A stretch of DNA of 47,865 nucleotides from Saccoglossus kowalevskii (GCF_000003605.2 NW_003131561.1:1-47865); one strand, 5' to 3'; counted from the first letter of the stretch, positions 19,437 to 31,775 are shown. Notes: a model not told the origin generated them from the letters alone. Numbers and translations are program-made.

Positions 19437-19711
19437 CGTGTCCTGTTTTGCGTAAATTGTACTAGTAGTTCATGGTCGATTACGTCATTAATGATTGTTT
19501 TCAAATTCGAGTGGCGCAAGTTTTGATTGCGTACTGCATCGTCGATTACGTAATTCATGAAAGTGTTTTCAATTGAAAATGGCGCATGTTCTGATTGCGT
19601 TACTCAATATATGATTGCACAAACGTCAAAACGATGACATCATAATGAGACATTAAATGTCAAAGGGCAGAATTGGACTCATCATGTTTGACATAATGAC
19701 TACATGTCATC

Positions 19712-19799
19712 CCTTCGATAGCTCAGTTGGTAGAGCGGAGAACTGTAGTGGTCATTTGCTGGTATCCGTAGGTCGCTGGTTCGAATCCGCCTCGAAGGA
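19712..19799 (+). pseudogene. tRNA-Tyr copy with G30A, T42G, G64C; intron T14G
   Basis: Three stem mismatches. Several indels in the following spacer (19855-19960) suggest decay or assembly error. Confidence 0.6.
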
Positions 19800-20076
19800 C
19801 GTGTCCTGTTTTGCGTAAATTTTACTAGTACTTCATAGTCTATTACGTCATTAATGATTGTTTCAAATTCGAGTGGCGCAAAGTTTTGATTGCGTACTGC
19901 ATCGTCGATTACGTAATTCATGAAAGTGTTTTCAATTGAAAATGGGCGCATGTTTCTGATTGCGTTACTCAATATATGATTGCACAAACGTCAAAACGGT
20001 GACATCATAATGAGACATTCAATGTCAAAGGGCAGAATTGGACTCATCATGTTTGACATAATAACTATATGTCATC

Positions 20077-20164
20077 CATTCGATAGCTTAGTTGGTAGAG
20101 CGGAGGTCTGTAGTGGTCATTTGCTGTTATCCTTAGGTCGCTGGTTCGAATCCGGCTCGAAGAA
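20077..20164 (+). pseudogene. tRNA-Tyr copy with C2A, C13T, A31T, G72A
   Basis: Member of the 2544/5812 group, with G24 intact. Confidence 0.6.
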
Positions 20165-20440
20165 CGTGTCCTGTTTTGCGTAAATTGTACTAATACATGC
20201 AGGTCGGTTACGTCATTAATGAATTGTTTTCAAATTCAAGTGGCGCAAGTTTTGATTGCGTACTTCATCGTCGATTATGTAATTCATGAAAGTATTTTCA
20301 ATTTAAAATGGCACATGTTCTGATTGCGTTACTCAATATATGATTGCACAAACGTCAAAACGGTGACATCATAATGAGACATTCAATGTCAAAGGGCAGA
20401 ATTGGGGTCATCGTGTTTGATATAATGACTACATGTCATC

Positions 20441-20525
20441 CCTTCGATAGCTCAGTTGGTAGAGCGGAGGACTGTAGTGGTTATTTGCTGTTATCCTTAG
20501 GTCGCTGCGAATCCGGCTCGAAGGA
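20441..20525 (+). pseudogene. tRNA-Tyr copy with 3-nt B-box deletion
   Basis: Third copy of the lesion seen at 6176 and 9189. Confidence 0.88.
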
Positions 20526-20800
20526 CGTGTCCTGTTTTGCGTAAATTGTACTAGTACTTCATAGTCGATTACGTCATTAATGATTGTTTTCAAATTCGAG
20601 TGGCGCAAGTTTTGATTGCGTACTGCATCGTCGATTACGTAATTCATTAAAGTGTTTTCAATTGAAAATGGCGCATGTTCTGATTGCGTTACTCAATATA
20701 TGATTGCACAAACGTCAAAACGGTGACATCATAATGAGACATTCAATGTCAAAGGGCAGAATTGGACTCATCATGTTTGACATAATGACTACATGTCATC

Positions 20801-20888
20801 CCTTCGATAGCTCAGTTGGTAGAGCGGAGGACTGTAGTGGTCATTTGCTGTTATCCTTAGGTCGCTGGTTCGAATCCGGCTCGAAGGA
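20801..20888 (+). tRNA. tRNA-Tyr(GTA), consensus copy
   Basis: Consensus gene with intact T4. Confidence 0.94.
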
Positions 20889-21163
20889 CGTGTCCTGTTT
20901 TGCGTAAATTGTACTAGTACTTCGTGGTCGATTACGTCATTAATGATTGTTTTCAAATTCGAGTTGCGCAAGTTTTGAATGCGTACTGCATCGTCGATTA
21001 CGTAATTCATGAAAGTGTTTTCAATTTAAAATGGCGCATGTTCTGATTGCGTTACTCAATATATGATTGCACAAACGTCAAAACGGTGACATCATAATGA
21101 GACATTCAATGTCAAAGGACAGAATTGGACTCATCATGTTTGACATAATGACTACATGTCATC

Positions 21164-21251
21164 CCTTCGATAGCTCAGTTGGTAGAGCGGATGACTGTAG
21201 TGGTCATTTGCTGTTATCCTTAGGTCGCTGGTTCGAATCCGGCTCGACGGA
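21164..21251 (+). pseudogene. tRNA-Tyr copy with G29T and A70C
   Basis: First member of the first 726-bp dimer at 21-22 kb; matches 13175. Confidence 0.55.
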
Positions 21252-21525
21252 CGTGTCCTGTTTTGCGTAAATTGTACTAGTACGTCGTGGTCGATTACGT
21301 CATTAATGATTGTTTTCAAATTCGAGTTGCGCAACATTTGATTGCCCACTGCATCGTCGATTATGTAATTCATGAAAGTGTTTTCAATTTAAAATGGCCA
21401 TGTTCTGATTGCGTTACTCAATATATGATTGCACAAACGTCAAAACGGTGACATCAAAATGAGACATTCAATATCAAAGGGTATAATTGGGGTCATCGTG
21501 TTTGATATAATGACTATATGTCATC

Positions 21526-21613
21526 CCTTCGATAGCTCAGTTGGTAGAGCGGAGGACTGTAGTGGTCATTTGCTGTTATCCTTAGGTCGCTGGTTCGAAT
21601 CCGGCTCGAAGGA
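21526..21613 (+). tRNA. tRNA-Tyr(GTA), consensus copy
   Basis: Second member of the first dimer; trailer GTGACC. Confidence 0.93.
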
Positions 21614-21889
21614 CGTGACCTGTTTTGCGTAAATTGTACTAGTACTGCATGGTCGGTTACGTCATTAATGAATTGTTTTCAAATTCAAGTGGCGCAAGTT
21701 TTTATTGCGTACTGCATCGTCGATTACGTAATTCATGAAAGTGTTTTCAATTTAAAATGGCGCATGTTCTGATTGCGTTACTCAATATATGATTGCACAA
21801 ACGTCAAAACGGTGACATCATAATGAGACATTCAATGTCAAAGGACAGAATTGGACTCATCATGTTTGACATAATGACTACATGTCATC

Positions 21890-21977
21890 CCTTCGATAGC
21901 TCAGTTGGTAGAGCGGATGACTGTAGTGGTCATTTGCTGTTATCCTTAGGTCGCTGGTTCGAATCCGGCTCGACGGA
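21890..21977 (+). pseudogene. tRNA-Tyr copy with G29T and A70C
   Basis: First member of the second dimer. Confidence 0.55.
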
Positions 21978-22251
21978 CGTGTCCTGTTTTGCGTAAATTG
22001 TACTAGTACGTCGTGGTCGATTACGTCATTAATGATTGTTTTCAAATTCGAGTTGCGCAACATTTGATTGCCCACTGCATCGTCGATTATGTAATTCATG
22101 AAAGTGTTTTCAATTTAAAATGGCCATGTTCTGATTGCGTTACTCAATATATGATTGCACAAACGTCAAAACGGTGACATCAAAATGAGACATTCAATAT
22201 CAAAGGGTATAATTGGGGTCATCGTGTTTGATATAATGACTATATGTCATC

Positions 22252-22339
22252 CCTTCGATAGCTCAGTTGGTAGAGCGGAGGACTGTAGTGGTCATTTGCT
22301 GTTATCCTTAGGTCGCTGGTTCGAATCCGGCTCGAAGGA
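22252..22339 (+). tRNA. tRNA-Tyr(GTA), consensus copy
   Basis: Second member of the second dimer. Confidence 0.93.
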
Positions 22340-22613
22340 CGTGACCTGTTTTGCGTAAATTGTACTAGTACTGCATGGTCGGTTACGTCATTAATGAATT
22401 GTTTTCAAATTCAAGTGGCGCAAGTTTTTATTGCGTACTGCATCGTCGATTACGTAATTCATTAAAGTGTTTTCAATTGAAAATGGCGCATGTTCTGATT
22501 GCGTTACTCAATATATGATTGCACAAACGTCAAACGTGACATAAAAATGAGACATTCAATGTCAAAGGGCAGAATTGGGGTCATCGTGTTTGATATAATG
22601 ACTTAATGTCATA

Positions 22614-22701
22614 CCTTCGATAGCTCAGTTGGTAGAGCGGAGGACTGTAGTGGTCATTTGCTGTTATCTTAATTCGCTGGGTTCGAATCCGGCTCGAAGG
22701 A
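22614..22701 (+). pseudogene. tRNA-Tyr copy with compensating indels in the 3' exon
   Basis: One C is lost from the anticodon stem (ATCTTAATTCGC) and one G gained before the T loop (CTGGGTTCG); G45A and G46T are shared with 29872. Length stays 88 nt but the fold is damaged. Confidence 0.65.
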
Positions 22702-22976
22702 CGTGTCCTGTTTTGCGTAAATTGTACTAATACTTCATGGTCGATTACGTCAATAATGAATTGTTTTCAAATTCGAGTTTCGCAAGTTTTGATTGCGTAC
22801 TGCATAGTCGATTACGTAATTCATGAAAGTGTTTTCAATTTAAAATGGCCATGTTCTGATTGCGTTACTCAATATATGATTGCACAAACGTCAAAACGGT
22901 GACATCATAATTAGACATTCAATGTCAAATGGCAGAATTGGACTCATCATGTTTGACATAATGACTACATGTCATC

Positions 22977-23064
22977 CCTTCGATAGCTCAGTTGGTAGAG
23001 TGGAGGACTGTAGTGGTCATTTGCTGTTATCCTTAGGTCGCTGGTTCGAATCCGGCTCGAAGGA
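22977..23064 (+). tRNA. tRNA-Tyr variant C25T
   Basis: G10-U25 wobble. The trailer spacer reads GCGTACATAGTAC, shared with 24429. Confidence 0.78.
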
Positions 23065-23340
23065 CGTGTCCTGTTTTGCGTACATAGTACTAGTACTTCA
23101 TGGTCGATTACGTCATTAATGATTGTTTTCAAATTCGAGTGGCGCAAGTTTTGATTTGCGTACTGCATCGTCGATTACGTAATTCATGAAAGTGTTTTCA
23201 ATTTAAAATGGCGCATGTTCTGATTGCGTTACTCAATATATGATTGCACAAACGTCAAAACGGTGACATCAAAATGAGACATTCAATGTCAAAGGGTATA
23301 ATTGGGGTCATCGTGTTTGATATAATGACTACATGTCATC

Positions 23341-23428
23341 CCTTCGATAGCTCAGTTGTTAGAGTGGAGGACTGTAGTGGTCATTTGCTGTTATCCTTAG
23401 GTCGCTGGTTCGAATCCGGCTCGAAGGA
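23341..23428 (+). pseudogene. tRNA-Tyr copy with G19T, C25T
   Basis: G19T removes the G19-C56 elbow pair and the last A-box G. Confidence 0.6.
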
Positions 23429-23703
23429 CGTGTCTTGTTTTGCGTAAATTGTACTAGTACTTCATAGTCGATTACGTCATTAATGATTGTTTTCAAATTC
23501 GAGTGGCGCAAGTTTTGATTGCATACTGCATCGTCGATTATGTAATTCATGAAAGTGTTTTCAATTTAATATGGCGCATGTTTTGATTGCGTTACTCAAT
23601 ATATGATTGCACAAACGTCAAAACGGTGACATCATAATGAGACATTCAATGTCAAAGGGCAGAATTGGACTCATCATGTTTGACATAATGACTACATGTC
23701 ATC

Positions 23704-23791
23704 CCTTCGATAGCTCAGTTGGTAGAGCGGAGGACTGTAGTGGTCATTTGCTGTTATCCTTAGGTCGCTGGTTCGAATCCGGCTCGAAGGA
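23704..23791 (+). tRNA. tRNA-Tyr(GTA), consensus copy
   Basis: Consensus; type A upstream. Confidence 0.94.
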
Positions 23792-24065
23792 CGTGTCCTG
23801 TTTTGCGTAAATTGTACTAGTACTTCATGGTCGATTACGTCATTAATGATTGTTTTCAAATTCGAGTGGCGCAAGTTTTGATTGCATACTGCATCGTCGA
23901 TTATGTAATTCATGAAAGTGTTTTCAATTTAAAATGGCCATGTTCTGATTGCGTTACTCAATATATGATTGCACAAACGTCAAAACGGTGACATCAAAAT
24001 GGGACATTCAATGTCAAAGGGTAGAATTGGGGTCATCATGTTCGATATAATGACTTCATGTCATC

Positions 24066-24153
24066 CCTTCGATAGCTCAGTTGGTAGAGCGGAGGACTGT
24101 AGTGGTCATTTGCTGTTATCCTTAGGTCGCTGATTTGAATCCGGCTCGAAGGA
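24066..24153 (+). pseudogene. tRNA-Tyr copy with G53A, C56T
   Basis: B box reads GATTTGAATCC, losing two key TFIIIC contacts and the G19-C56 pair. Confidence 0.7.
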
Positions 24154-24428
24154 CGTGTCCTGTTTTGCGTAAATTGTACTAATACTGCATGGTCGGTTAC
24201 GTCATTAATGATTGTTTTCAAATTCAAGTGGCACAAGTTTTGATTGCTTACTGCATCGTCGATTTCGTAATTCATGAAAGAGTTTTCAATTGAAAATGGC
24301 GTATGTTCTGATTGCGTTACTCAATATATGATTGCACAAACGTCAAAACGGTGACATCATAATTAGACATTCAATGTCAAATGGCAGAATTGGACTCATC
24401 ATGTTTGACATAATGACTACATGTCATC

Positions 24429-24516
24429 CCTTCGATAGCTCAGTTGGTAGAGCGGAGGACTGTAGTGGTCATTTGCTGTTATCCTTAGGTCGCTGGTTCG
24501 AATCCGGCTCGAAGGA
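24429..24516 (+). tRNA. tRNA-Tyr(GTA), consensus copy
   Basis: Consensus gene; upstream reads AATTAGACATTC as before 22977. Confidence 0.94.
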
Positions 24517-24790
24517 CGTGTCCTGTTTTGCGTACATAGTACTAGTACTTCATGGTCGATTACGTCATTAATGATTGTTTTCAAATTCGAGTTGCGCAAG
24601 TTTTGATTGCTTACTGCATCGTCGATTACGTAATTCATGAAAGTGTTTTCAATATAAAATGGCCATGTTCTGATTGCGTTACTCAATATATGATTGCACA
24701 AACGTCAAAACGGTGACATCATAATGAGACATTCAATGTCAAAGAGCAGAATTGGACTCATCATGTTTGACATAATGACTACATGTCATC

Positions 24791-24878
24791 CCTTCGATAG
24801 CTCAGTTGGTAGAGCGGAGGACTGTAGTGGTCATTTGCTGTTATCCTTAGGTCGCTGGTTCGAATCCGGCTCGAAGGA
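24791..24878 (+). tRNA. tRNA-Tyr(GTA), consensus copy
   Basis: Consensus; trailer GTGTCCAG as at 3633. Confidence 0.93.
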
Positions 24879-25153
24879 CGTGTCCAGTTTTGCGTAAATT
24901 ATACTAGTACTTCATGGTCGATTACGTCATTAATGATTGTTTTCAAATTCAAGTGGCGCAAGTTTTGATTGCGTACTGCATCGTCGATTATGTAATTCAT
25001 GAAAGTGTTTTCAATTGAAAATGGCGCATGTTCTGATTGCGTTACTCAATATATGATTGCACAAACGTCAAAATGGTGACATCATAATGAGACATTCAAT
25101 GTCAAAGGGCAGAATTGGACTCAACATGTTTGACATAATGACTAAATGTCATC

Positions 25154-25241
25154 CCTTCGATAGCTCAGTTGGTAGAGCGGAGGACTGTAGTGGTCATTTG
25201 CTGTTATCCTTAGGTCGCTGGTTCGAATCCGGCTCGAAGGA
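25154..25241 (+). tRNA. tRNA-Tyr(GTA), consensus copy
   Basis: Consensus; leader reads ATGACTAAATGTCAT with both arms kept. Confidence 0.94.
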
Positions 25242-25516
25242 CGTGTCCTGTTTTGCGTAAATTGTACTAGTACTTCATGGTCGATTACGTCATTAATGAT
25301 TGTTTTCAAATTCGAGTTGCGCAAGTTTTGAATGCGTACTGCATCGTCGATTACGTAATTCATGAAAGTGTTTTCAATTTAAAATGGCGCATGTTCTGAT
25401 TGCGTTACTCAATATATGATTGCACAAACGTCAAAACGTTGACATCATAATGAGACATTCAATGTCAAAGGGCAGAATTGGGGTCATCGTGTTTGATATA
25501 ATGACTACATGTCATC

Positions 25517-25605
25517 CCTTTGATAGCTCAGTTGGTAGAGTGGAGGACTGTAGTGGTAATTTGCTGTTATCCTTAGGTCGCTGGTTCGAATACGGCTCGA
25601 AAGGA
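25517..25605 (+). pseudogene. tRNA-Tyr copy with C5T, C25T, C61A and an extra A in the acceptor
   Basis: TCGAAAGGA carries one inserted A, shifting the acceptor pairing; the T stem is also broken. Confidence 0.7.
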
Positions 25606-25879
25606 CGTGTCCTGTTTTGCGTACATTGTACTAGTACTTCATGGTCGATTACGTCATTAATGATTGTTTTCAAATTCGAGTTGCGCAAGTTTTGATTGCT
25701 TACTGCATCGTCGATTACGTAATTCATGAAAGTGTTTTCAATATAAAATGGCCATGTTCTGATTGCGTTACTCAATATATGATTGCACAAACGTCAAAAC
25801 GGTGACATCATAATGAGACATTCAATGTCAAAGAGCAGAATTGGACTCATCATGTTTGACATAATGACTACATGTCATC

Positions 25880-25967
25880 CCTTCGATAGCTCAGTTGCTA
25901 GAGCGGAGGACTGTAGTGGTCATCTGCTGTTATCCTTAGGTCGCTGGTTCGAATCCGGCTCGAAGGA
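25880..25967 (+). tRNA. tRNA-Tyr variant G19C; intron T8C
   Basis: G19C removes the conserved D-loop G that pairs with C56. Shared with 31325, intron change included. Confidence 0.58.
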
Positions 25968-26242
25968 CGTGTCCAGTTTTGCGTAAATTGTACTAGTACT
26001 TCATGGTCGTTTACGTCATTAATGATTGTTTTCAAATTCGAGTTGCGCAAGTTTTGATTGCTTACTGCATCGTCGATTACGTAATTCATGAAAGTGTTTT
26101 CAATTTAAAATGGCGCATGTTCTGATTGCGTTACTCAATATATGATTGCACAAACGTCAAAACGGTGACATCAAAATGAGACATTCAATGTCAAAGGGTA
26201 TAATTAGGGTCATCGTGTTTGATATAATGACTACATGTCATC

Positions 26243-26330
26243 CCTTCGATAGCGCAGTTGGTAGAGCGGAGGACTGTAATGGTCATTTGCTGTTATCCTT
26301 AGGTCGCTGGTTCGAATCCGGCTCGAAGGA
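26243..26330 (+). tRNA. tRNA-Tyr variant T12G, G37A
   Basis: D-stem mismatch plus a change of the base next to the anticodon and the 5' splice site. Confidence 0.6.
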
Positions 26331-26605
26331 CGTGTCCTGTTTTGCGTAAATTGTACTAGTACTTCATGGTCGATTACGTCATTAATGATTGTTTTCAAAT
26401 TCGAGTTGCGCAAGTTTTTATTGCTTACTGCATCGTCGATTACGTAATTCATGAAAGTGTTTTCAATTGAAAATGGCGCATGTTCTGATTGCGTTACTCA
26501 ATATATGATTGCACAAACGTCAAAACGGTGACATCATAATGAGACATTCAATGTCAAAGGGCAGAATTGGACTCATCATGTTTGACATAATGACTACATG
26601 TCATC

Positions 26606-26691
26606 CCTTCGATAGCTCAGTTGGTAGCGGAGGACTGTAGTGGTCATTTGCTGTTATCCTTAGGTCGCTGGTTCGAATCCGGCTCGAAGAA
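26606..26691 (+). pseudogene. tRNA-Tyr copy with 2-nt D-arm deletion and G72A
   Basis: GGTAGAGCGG is reduced to GGTAGCGG, destroying the 3' strand of the D stem. Confidence 0.85.
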
Positions 26692-26967
26692 CGTGTCCTG
26701 TTTTGCGTAAATTGTACTAATACATGCAGGTCGGTTACGTCATTAATGAATTGTTTTCAAATTCAAGTGGCGCAAGTTTTGATTGCGTACTGCATCGTCG
26801 ATTACGTAATTCATGAAAGTGTTTTCAATTGACAATGGCGCATGTTCTGATTGCGTTACTCAATATATGATTGCACAAACGTCAAATCGGTGACATCATA
26901 ATGAGACATTCAATGTCAAAGGGCAGAATTTGACTCATCATGTTTGATATAATGACTACATGTCATC

Positions 26968-27055
26968 CCTTTGATAGCTCAGTTGGTAGAGCGGAGGACT
27001 GTAATGGTCATTTGCTGTTATCCTTAGGTCGCTGGTTCGAATACGGCTCGAAGGA
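26968..27055 (+). tRNA. tRNA-Tyr variant C5T, G37A, C61A
   Basis: Related to 3996 and 6536, with G37A in addition. Confidence 0.58.
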
Positions 27056-27329
27056 CGTGTCCTGTTTTGCGTAAATTGTACTAGTACTTCATGGTCGATT
27101 ACGTCATTAATGATTGTTTTCAAATTCGAGTTGCGCAAGTTTTGATTGCTTACTGCATCGTCGATTACGTAATTCATGAAAGTGTTTTCAATATAAAATG
27201 GCCATGTTCTGATTGCGTTACTCAATATATGATTGCACAAACGTCAAAACGGTGACATCATAATGAGACATTCAATGTCAAAGAGCAGAATTGGACTCAT
27301 CATGTTTGACATAATGACTACAGGTCATC

Positions 27330-27417
27330 CCTTCGATAGCGCAGTTGGTAGAGCGGAGGACTGTAGTGGTCATTTGCTGTTATCCTTAGGTCGCTGGTTC
27401 GAATCCGGCTCGAAGGA
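27330..27417 (+). tRNA. tRNA-Tyr variant T12G
   Basis: As 4359, with the same ACTACAGGTCAT leader. Confidence 0.7.
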
Positions 27418-27692
27418 CGTGTCCAGTTTTGCGTAAATTGTACTAGTACTTCATGGTCGTTTACGTCATTAATGATTGTTTTCAAATTCGAGTTGCGCAA
27501 GTTTTGATTGCTTACTGCATCGTCGATTACGTAATTCATGAAAGTGTTTTCAATTTAAAATGGCGCATGTTCTGATTGCGTTACTCAATATATGATTGCA
27601 CAAACGTCAAAACGGTGACATCCAAATGAGACATTCAATGTCAAAGGGTATAATTAGGGTCATCGTGTTTGATATAATGACTACATGTCATC

Positions 27693-27780
27693 CCTTCGAT
27701 AGCTCAGTTGGTAGAGCGGAGGACTGTAATGGTCATTTGCTGTTATCCTTAGGTCGCTGGTTCGAATCCGGCTCGAAGAA
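27693..27780 (+). tRNA. tRNA-Tyr variant G37A, G72A
   Basis: Upstream has CATCCAAATGAG, a private change. Confidence 0.62.
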
Positions 27781-28055
27781 CGTGTCCTGTTTTGCGTAAA
27801 TTGTACTAGTACGTCATGGTCGATTACGTCATTAATGATTGTTTTCAAATTCGAGTTGCGCAAGTTTTTATTGCTTACTGCATCGTCGATTACGTAATTC
27901 ATGAAAGTGTTTTCAATTGAAAATGGCGCATGTTCTGATTGCGTTACTCAATATATGATTGCACAAACGTCAAAACGGTGACATCAAAATGAGACATTCA
28001 ATGTCAAAGGGTATAATTGGGGTCATCGTGTTTGATATAATGACTACATGTCATC

Positions 28056-28143
28056 CCTTCGATAGCTCAGTTGGTAGAGCGGAGGACTGTAGTGGTCATT
28101 TGCTGTTATCCTTAGGTCGCTGGTTCGAATCCGGCTCGACGAA
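28056..28143 (+). tRNA. tRNA-Tyr variant A70C, G72A
   Basis: Two acceptor mismatches; duplicated at 29509. Confidence 0.6.
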
Positions 28144-28418
28144 CGTGTCCTGTTTTGCGTAAATTGTACTAGTACTTCATGGTCGATTACGTCATTAATG
28201 ATTGTTTTCAAATTCGAGTGGCGCAAGTTTTGATTGCGTACTGCATCGTCGATTACGTAATTCATGAAAGTGTTTTCAATTGAAAATGGTGCATGTTCTG
28301 ATTGCGTTACTCAATATATGATTGCACAAACGTCAAAACGGTGACATCATAATGAGACATTAAATGTCAAAGGGCAGAATTGGACTCATCATGTTTGACA
28401 TAATGACTACATGTCATC

Positions 28419-28506
28419 CCTTCGATAGCTCAGTTGGTAGAGCGGAGGATTGTAGTGGTCATTTGCTGTTATCCTTAGGTCGCTGGTTCGAATCCGGCTC
28501 GAAGGA
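28419..28506 (+). tRNA. tRNA-Tyr variant C32T
   Basis: As 15352. Confidence 0.8.
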
Positions 28507-28781
28507 CGTGTCCTGTTTTGCGTAAATTGTACTAGTACTTCATAGTCGATTACGTCATTAATGATTGTTTTCAAATTCGAGTGGCGCAAGTTTTGATTGC
28601 ATACTGCATCGTCGATTATGTAATTCATGAAAGTGTTTTCAATTGAAAATGGCGCATGTTCTGATTGCGTTACTCAATATATGATTGCACAAACGTCAAA
28701 ACGGTGACATCATAATTAGACATTCAATGTCAAATGGTATAATTGGGGTCATCGTGTTTGATATAATGACTACATGTCATC

Positions 28782-28869
28782 CCTTCGATAGCTCAGTTGG
28801 TAGAGCGGAGGACTGTAGAGGTCATTTGCTGTTATCCTTAGGTCGCTGGTTCGAATCCGGCTCGAAGAA
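28782..28869 (+). tRNA. tRNA-Tyr variant G72A; intron T1A
   Basis: C1-A72 mismatch; intron begins AGGTC. Confidence 0.68.
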
Positions 28870-29145
28870 CGTGTCCTGTTTTGCGTAAATTGTACTAATA
28901 CTGCATGGTCGGTTACGTCATTAATGAATTGTTTTCAAATTCAAGTGGCGCAAGTTTTGATTGCGTACTGCATCGTCGATTACGTAATTCATGAAAGTGT
29001 TTTCAATTTAAAATGGCGCATATTCTGATTGCGTTACTCAATATATGATTGCACAAACGTCAAAACGGTGACATCAAAATGAGACATTCAATGTCAAAGG
29101 GTATAATTGGGGTCATCGTGTTTGATATAAAGACTACATGTCATC

Positions 29146-29233
29146 CCTTCGATAGCTCAGTTGGTAGAGCGGAGGACTGTAGTGGTCATTTGCTGTTATC
29201 CTTAGCTCGCTGGTTCGAATCCGGCTCGAAGGA
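29146..29233 (+). tRNA. tRNA-Tyr variant G46C
   Basis: Only a variable-loop change; probably folds normally. Confidence 0.82.
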
Positions 29234-29508
29234 CGTGTCCTGTTTTGCGTAAATTGTACTAGTACTTCATAGTCGATTACGTCATTAATGATTGTTTTCA
29301 AATTCGAGTGGCGCAAGTTTTGAATGCGTACGGCATCGTCGATTACGTAATTCATGAAAGTGTTTTCAATTGAAAATGGCGCATGTTCTGATTGCGTTAC
29401 TCAATATATGATTGCACAAACGTCAAAACGGTGACATCAAAATGAGACATTCAATGTCAAAGGGTATAATTGGGGTCATCGTGTTTGATATAATGACTAC
29501 ATGTCATC

Positions 29509-29596
29509 CCTTCGATAGCTCAGTTGGTAGAGCGGAGGACTGTAGTGGTCATTTGCTGTTATCCTTAGGTCGCTGGTTCGAATCCGGCTCGACGAA
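29509..29596 (+). tRNA. tRNA-Tyr variant A70C, G72A
   Basis: Duplicate of 28056, 1,453 bp (four units) downstream. Confidence 0.6.
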
Positions 29597-29871
29597 CGTG
29601 TCCTGTTTTGCGTAAATTGTACTAGTACTTCATGGTCGATTACGTCATTAATGATTGTTTTCAAATTCGAGTGGCGCAAGTTTTGATTGCGTACTGCATC
29701 GTCGATTACGTAATTCATGAAAGTGTTTTCAATTGAAAATGGTGCATGTTCTGATTGCGTTACTCAATATATGATTGCACAAACGTCAAAACGGTGACAT
29801 CATAATGAGACATTAAATGTCAAAGGGCAGAATTGGACTCATCATGTTTGACATAATGACTACATGTCATC

Positions 29872-29959
29872 CCTTCGATAGCTCAGTTGGTAGAGCGGAG
29901 GACTGTAGTGGTCATTTGCTGTTATCCTTAATTCGCTGGTTCGAATCCGGCTCGAAGGA
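29872..29959 (+). tRNA. tRNA-Tyr variant G45A, G46T
   Basis: Variable-loop changes only; looks like the parent form of the damaged copy at 22614. Confidence 0.75.
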
Positions 29960-30234
29960 CGTGTCCTGTTTTGCGTAAATTGTACTAATACTTCATGGTC
30001 GATTACGTCAATAATGAATTGTTTTCAAATTCGAGTTTCGCAAGTTTTGATTGCGTACTGCATCGTCGATTACGTAATTCATGAAAGTGTTTTCAATTTA
30101 AAATGGCCATGTTCTGATTGCGTTACTCAATATATGATTGCACAAACGTCAAAACGGTGACATAAAAATGAGACATTCAATGTCAAAGGGCAGAATTGGG
30201 GTCATCGTGTTTGATATAATGACTAAATGTCATC

Positions 30235-30322
30235 CGTTCGATAGCTCAGTTGGTAGAGCGGAGGACTGTAGAGGTCATTTGCTGTTATCCTTAGGTCGCT
30301 GGTTCGAATCCGGCTCGAAGAA
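30235..30322 (+). tRNA. tRNA-Tyr variant C2G, G72A; intron T1A
   Basis: Both outer acceptor pairs are lost. Confidence 0.6.
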
Positions 30323-30599
30323 CGTGTCCTGTTTTGCGTAAATTGTACTAATACTGCATGGTCGGTTACGTCATTAATGAATTGTTTTCAAATTCAAGTG
30401 GCGCAAGTTTTGATTGCGTACTGCATCGTCGATTACGTAATTCATGAAAGTGTTTTCAATTTAAAATGGCGCATGTTCTGATTGCGTTACTCAATATATG
30501 ATTGCACAAACGTCAAAACGGTGACATCAAAATGAGACATTCAATGTCAAAGGGCAGAATTGGGGTCATCGTGTTTGATATAATGACTACCATGTCATC

Positions 30600-30687
30600 C
30601 CTTCGATAGCTCAGTTGGTAGAGCGGAGGACTGTAGTGGTCATTTGCTGTTATCCTTAGGTCGCTGGTTCGAATCCGGCTCGAAGGA
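30600..30687 (+). tRNA. tRNA-Tyr(GTA), consensus copy
   Basis: Consensus; one extra C in the leader (GACTACCATGTC). Confidence 0.93.
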
Positions 30688-30962
30688 CGTGTCCTGTTTT
30701 GCGTAAATTGTACTAGTACTTCATGGTCGATTACGTCATTAATGATTGTTTTCAAATTCGAGTGGCGCAAGTTTTGAATGCGTACTGCATCGTCGATTAC
30801 GTAATTCATGAAAGTGTTTTCAATTTAAAATGGCGCATGTTCTGATTGCGTTACTCAATATATGATTGCACAAACGTCAAAACGGTGACATCATAATGAG
30901 ACATTCAATGCCAAAGGGCAGAATTGGGGTCATCGTGTTTGATATAATGACTACATGTCATC

Positions 30963-31050
30963 CCTTCGATAGCTCAGTTGGTAGAGCGGAGGACTGTAGT
31001 GGTTATTTGCTGTTATCCTTAGGTCGCTGGTTCGAATACGGCTCGAAGGA
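30963..31050 (+). tRNA. tRNA-Tyr variant C61A; intron C5T
   Basis: T-stem mismatch at 53-61. Confidence 0.65.
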
Positions 31051-31324
31051 CGTGTCCTGTTTTGCGTAAATTGTACTAGTACTTCATGGTCGATTACGTC
31101 ATTAATGATTGTTTTCATATTCGAGTTGCGCAAGTTTTGATTGCTTACTGCATCGTCGATTACGTAATTCATGAAAGTGTTTTCAATATAAAATGGCCAT
31201 GTTCTGATTGCGTTACTCAATATATGATTGCACAAACGTCAAAACGGTGACATCATAATGAGACATTCAATGTCAAAGAGCAGAATTGGACTCATCATGT
31301 TTGACATAATGACTACATATCATC

Positions 31325-31412
31325 CCTTCGATAGCTCAGTTGCTAGAGCGGAGGACTGTAGTGGTCATCTGCTGTTATCCTTAGGTCGCTGGTTCGAATC
31401 CGGCTCGAAGGA
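31325..31412 (+). tRNA. tRNA-Tyr variant G19C; intron T8C
   Basis: Sister of 25880. Confidence 0.58.
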
Positions 31413-31687
31413 CGTGTCCTGTTTTGCGTAAATTGTACAAGTACTTCATGGTCGATTACGTCATTAATGATTGTTTTTAAATTCGAGTTGCGCAAGTTTT
31501 GATTGCGTACTGCATCGTCGATTACGTAATTCATGAAAGTGTTTTCAATTGACAATGGCGCATTTTCTGATTGCGTTACTCAATATATGATTGCACAAAC
31601 GTCAAAACGGTGACATCATAATGGGACATTCAATGTCAAAGGGTATAATTGGGGTCATCGTGTTTGATATAATGACTACATGTCATC

Positions 31688-31775
31688 CCTTCGATAGCTC
31701 AGTTGGTAGAGCGGAGGACTGTAGTGGTCATTTGCTGTTATCCTTAGGTCGCTGGTTCAAATCCGGCTCGAAGAA
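31688..31775 (+). tRNA. tRNA-Tyr variant G57A, G72A
   Basis: Acceptor end mismatch 1-72. The following spacer carries many homopolymer insertions. Confidence 0.65.

Larger units (their letters stand above)
21164..22613 (+). repeat. Two tandem copies of a 726-bp dimer
   Basis: The pair (G29T/A70C copy plus consensus copy with GTGACC trailer) at 21164-21889 is repeated at 21890-22613 with almost no difference. The same pair stands at 13175-13900. Shared private changes (GGACAGAATTGG, CATTCAATATC, GTACGTCGTGG) show recent duplication. Confidence 0.88.
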
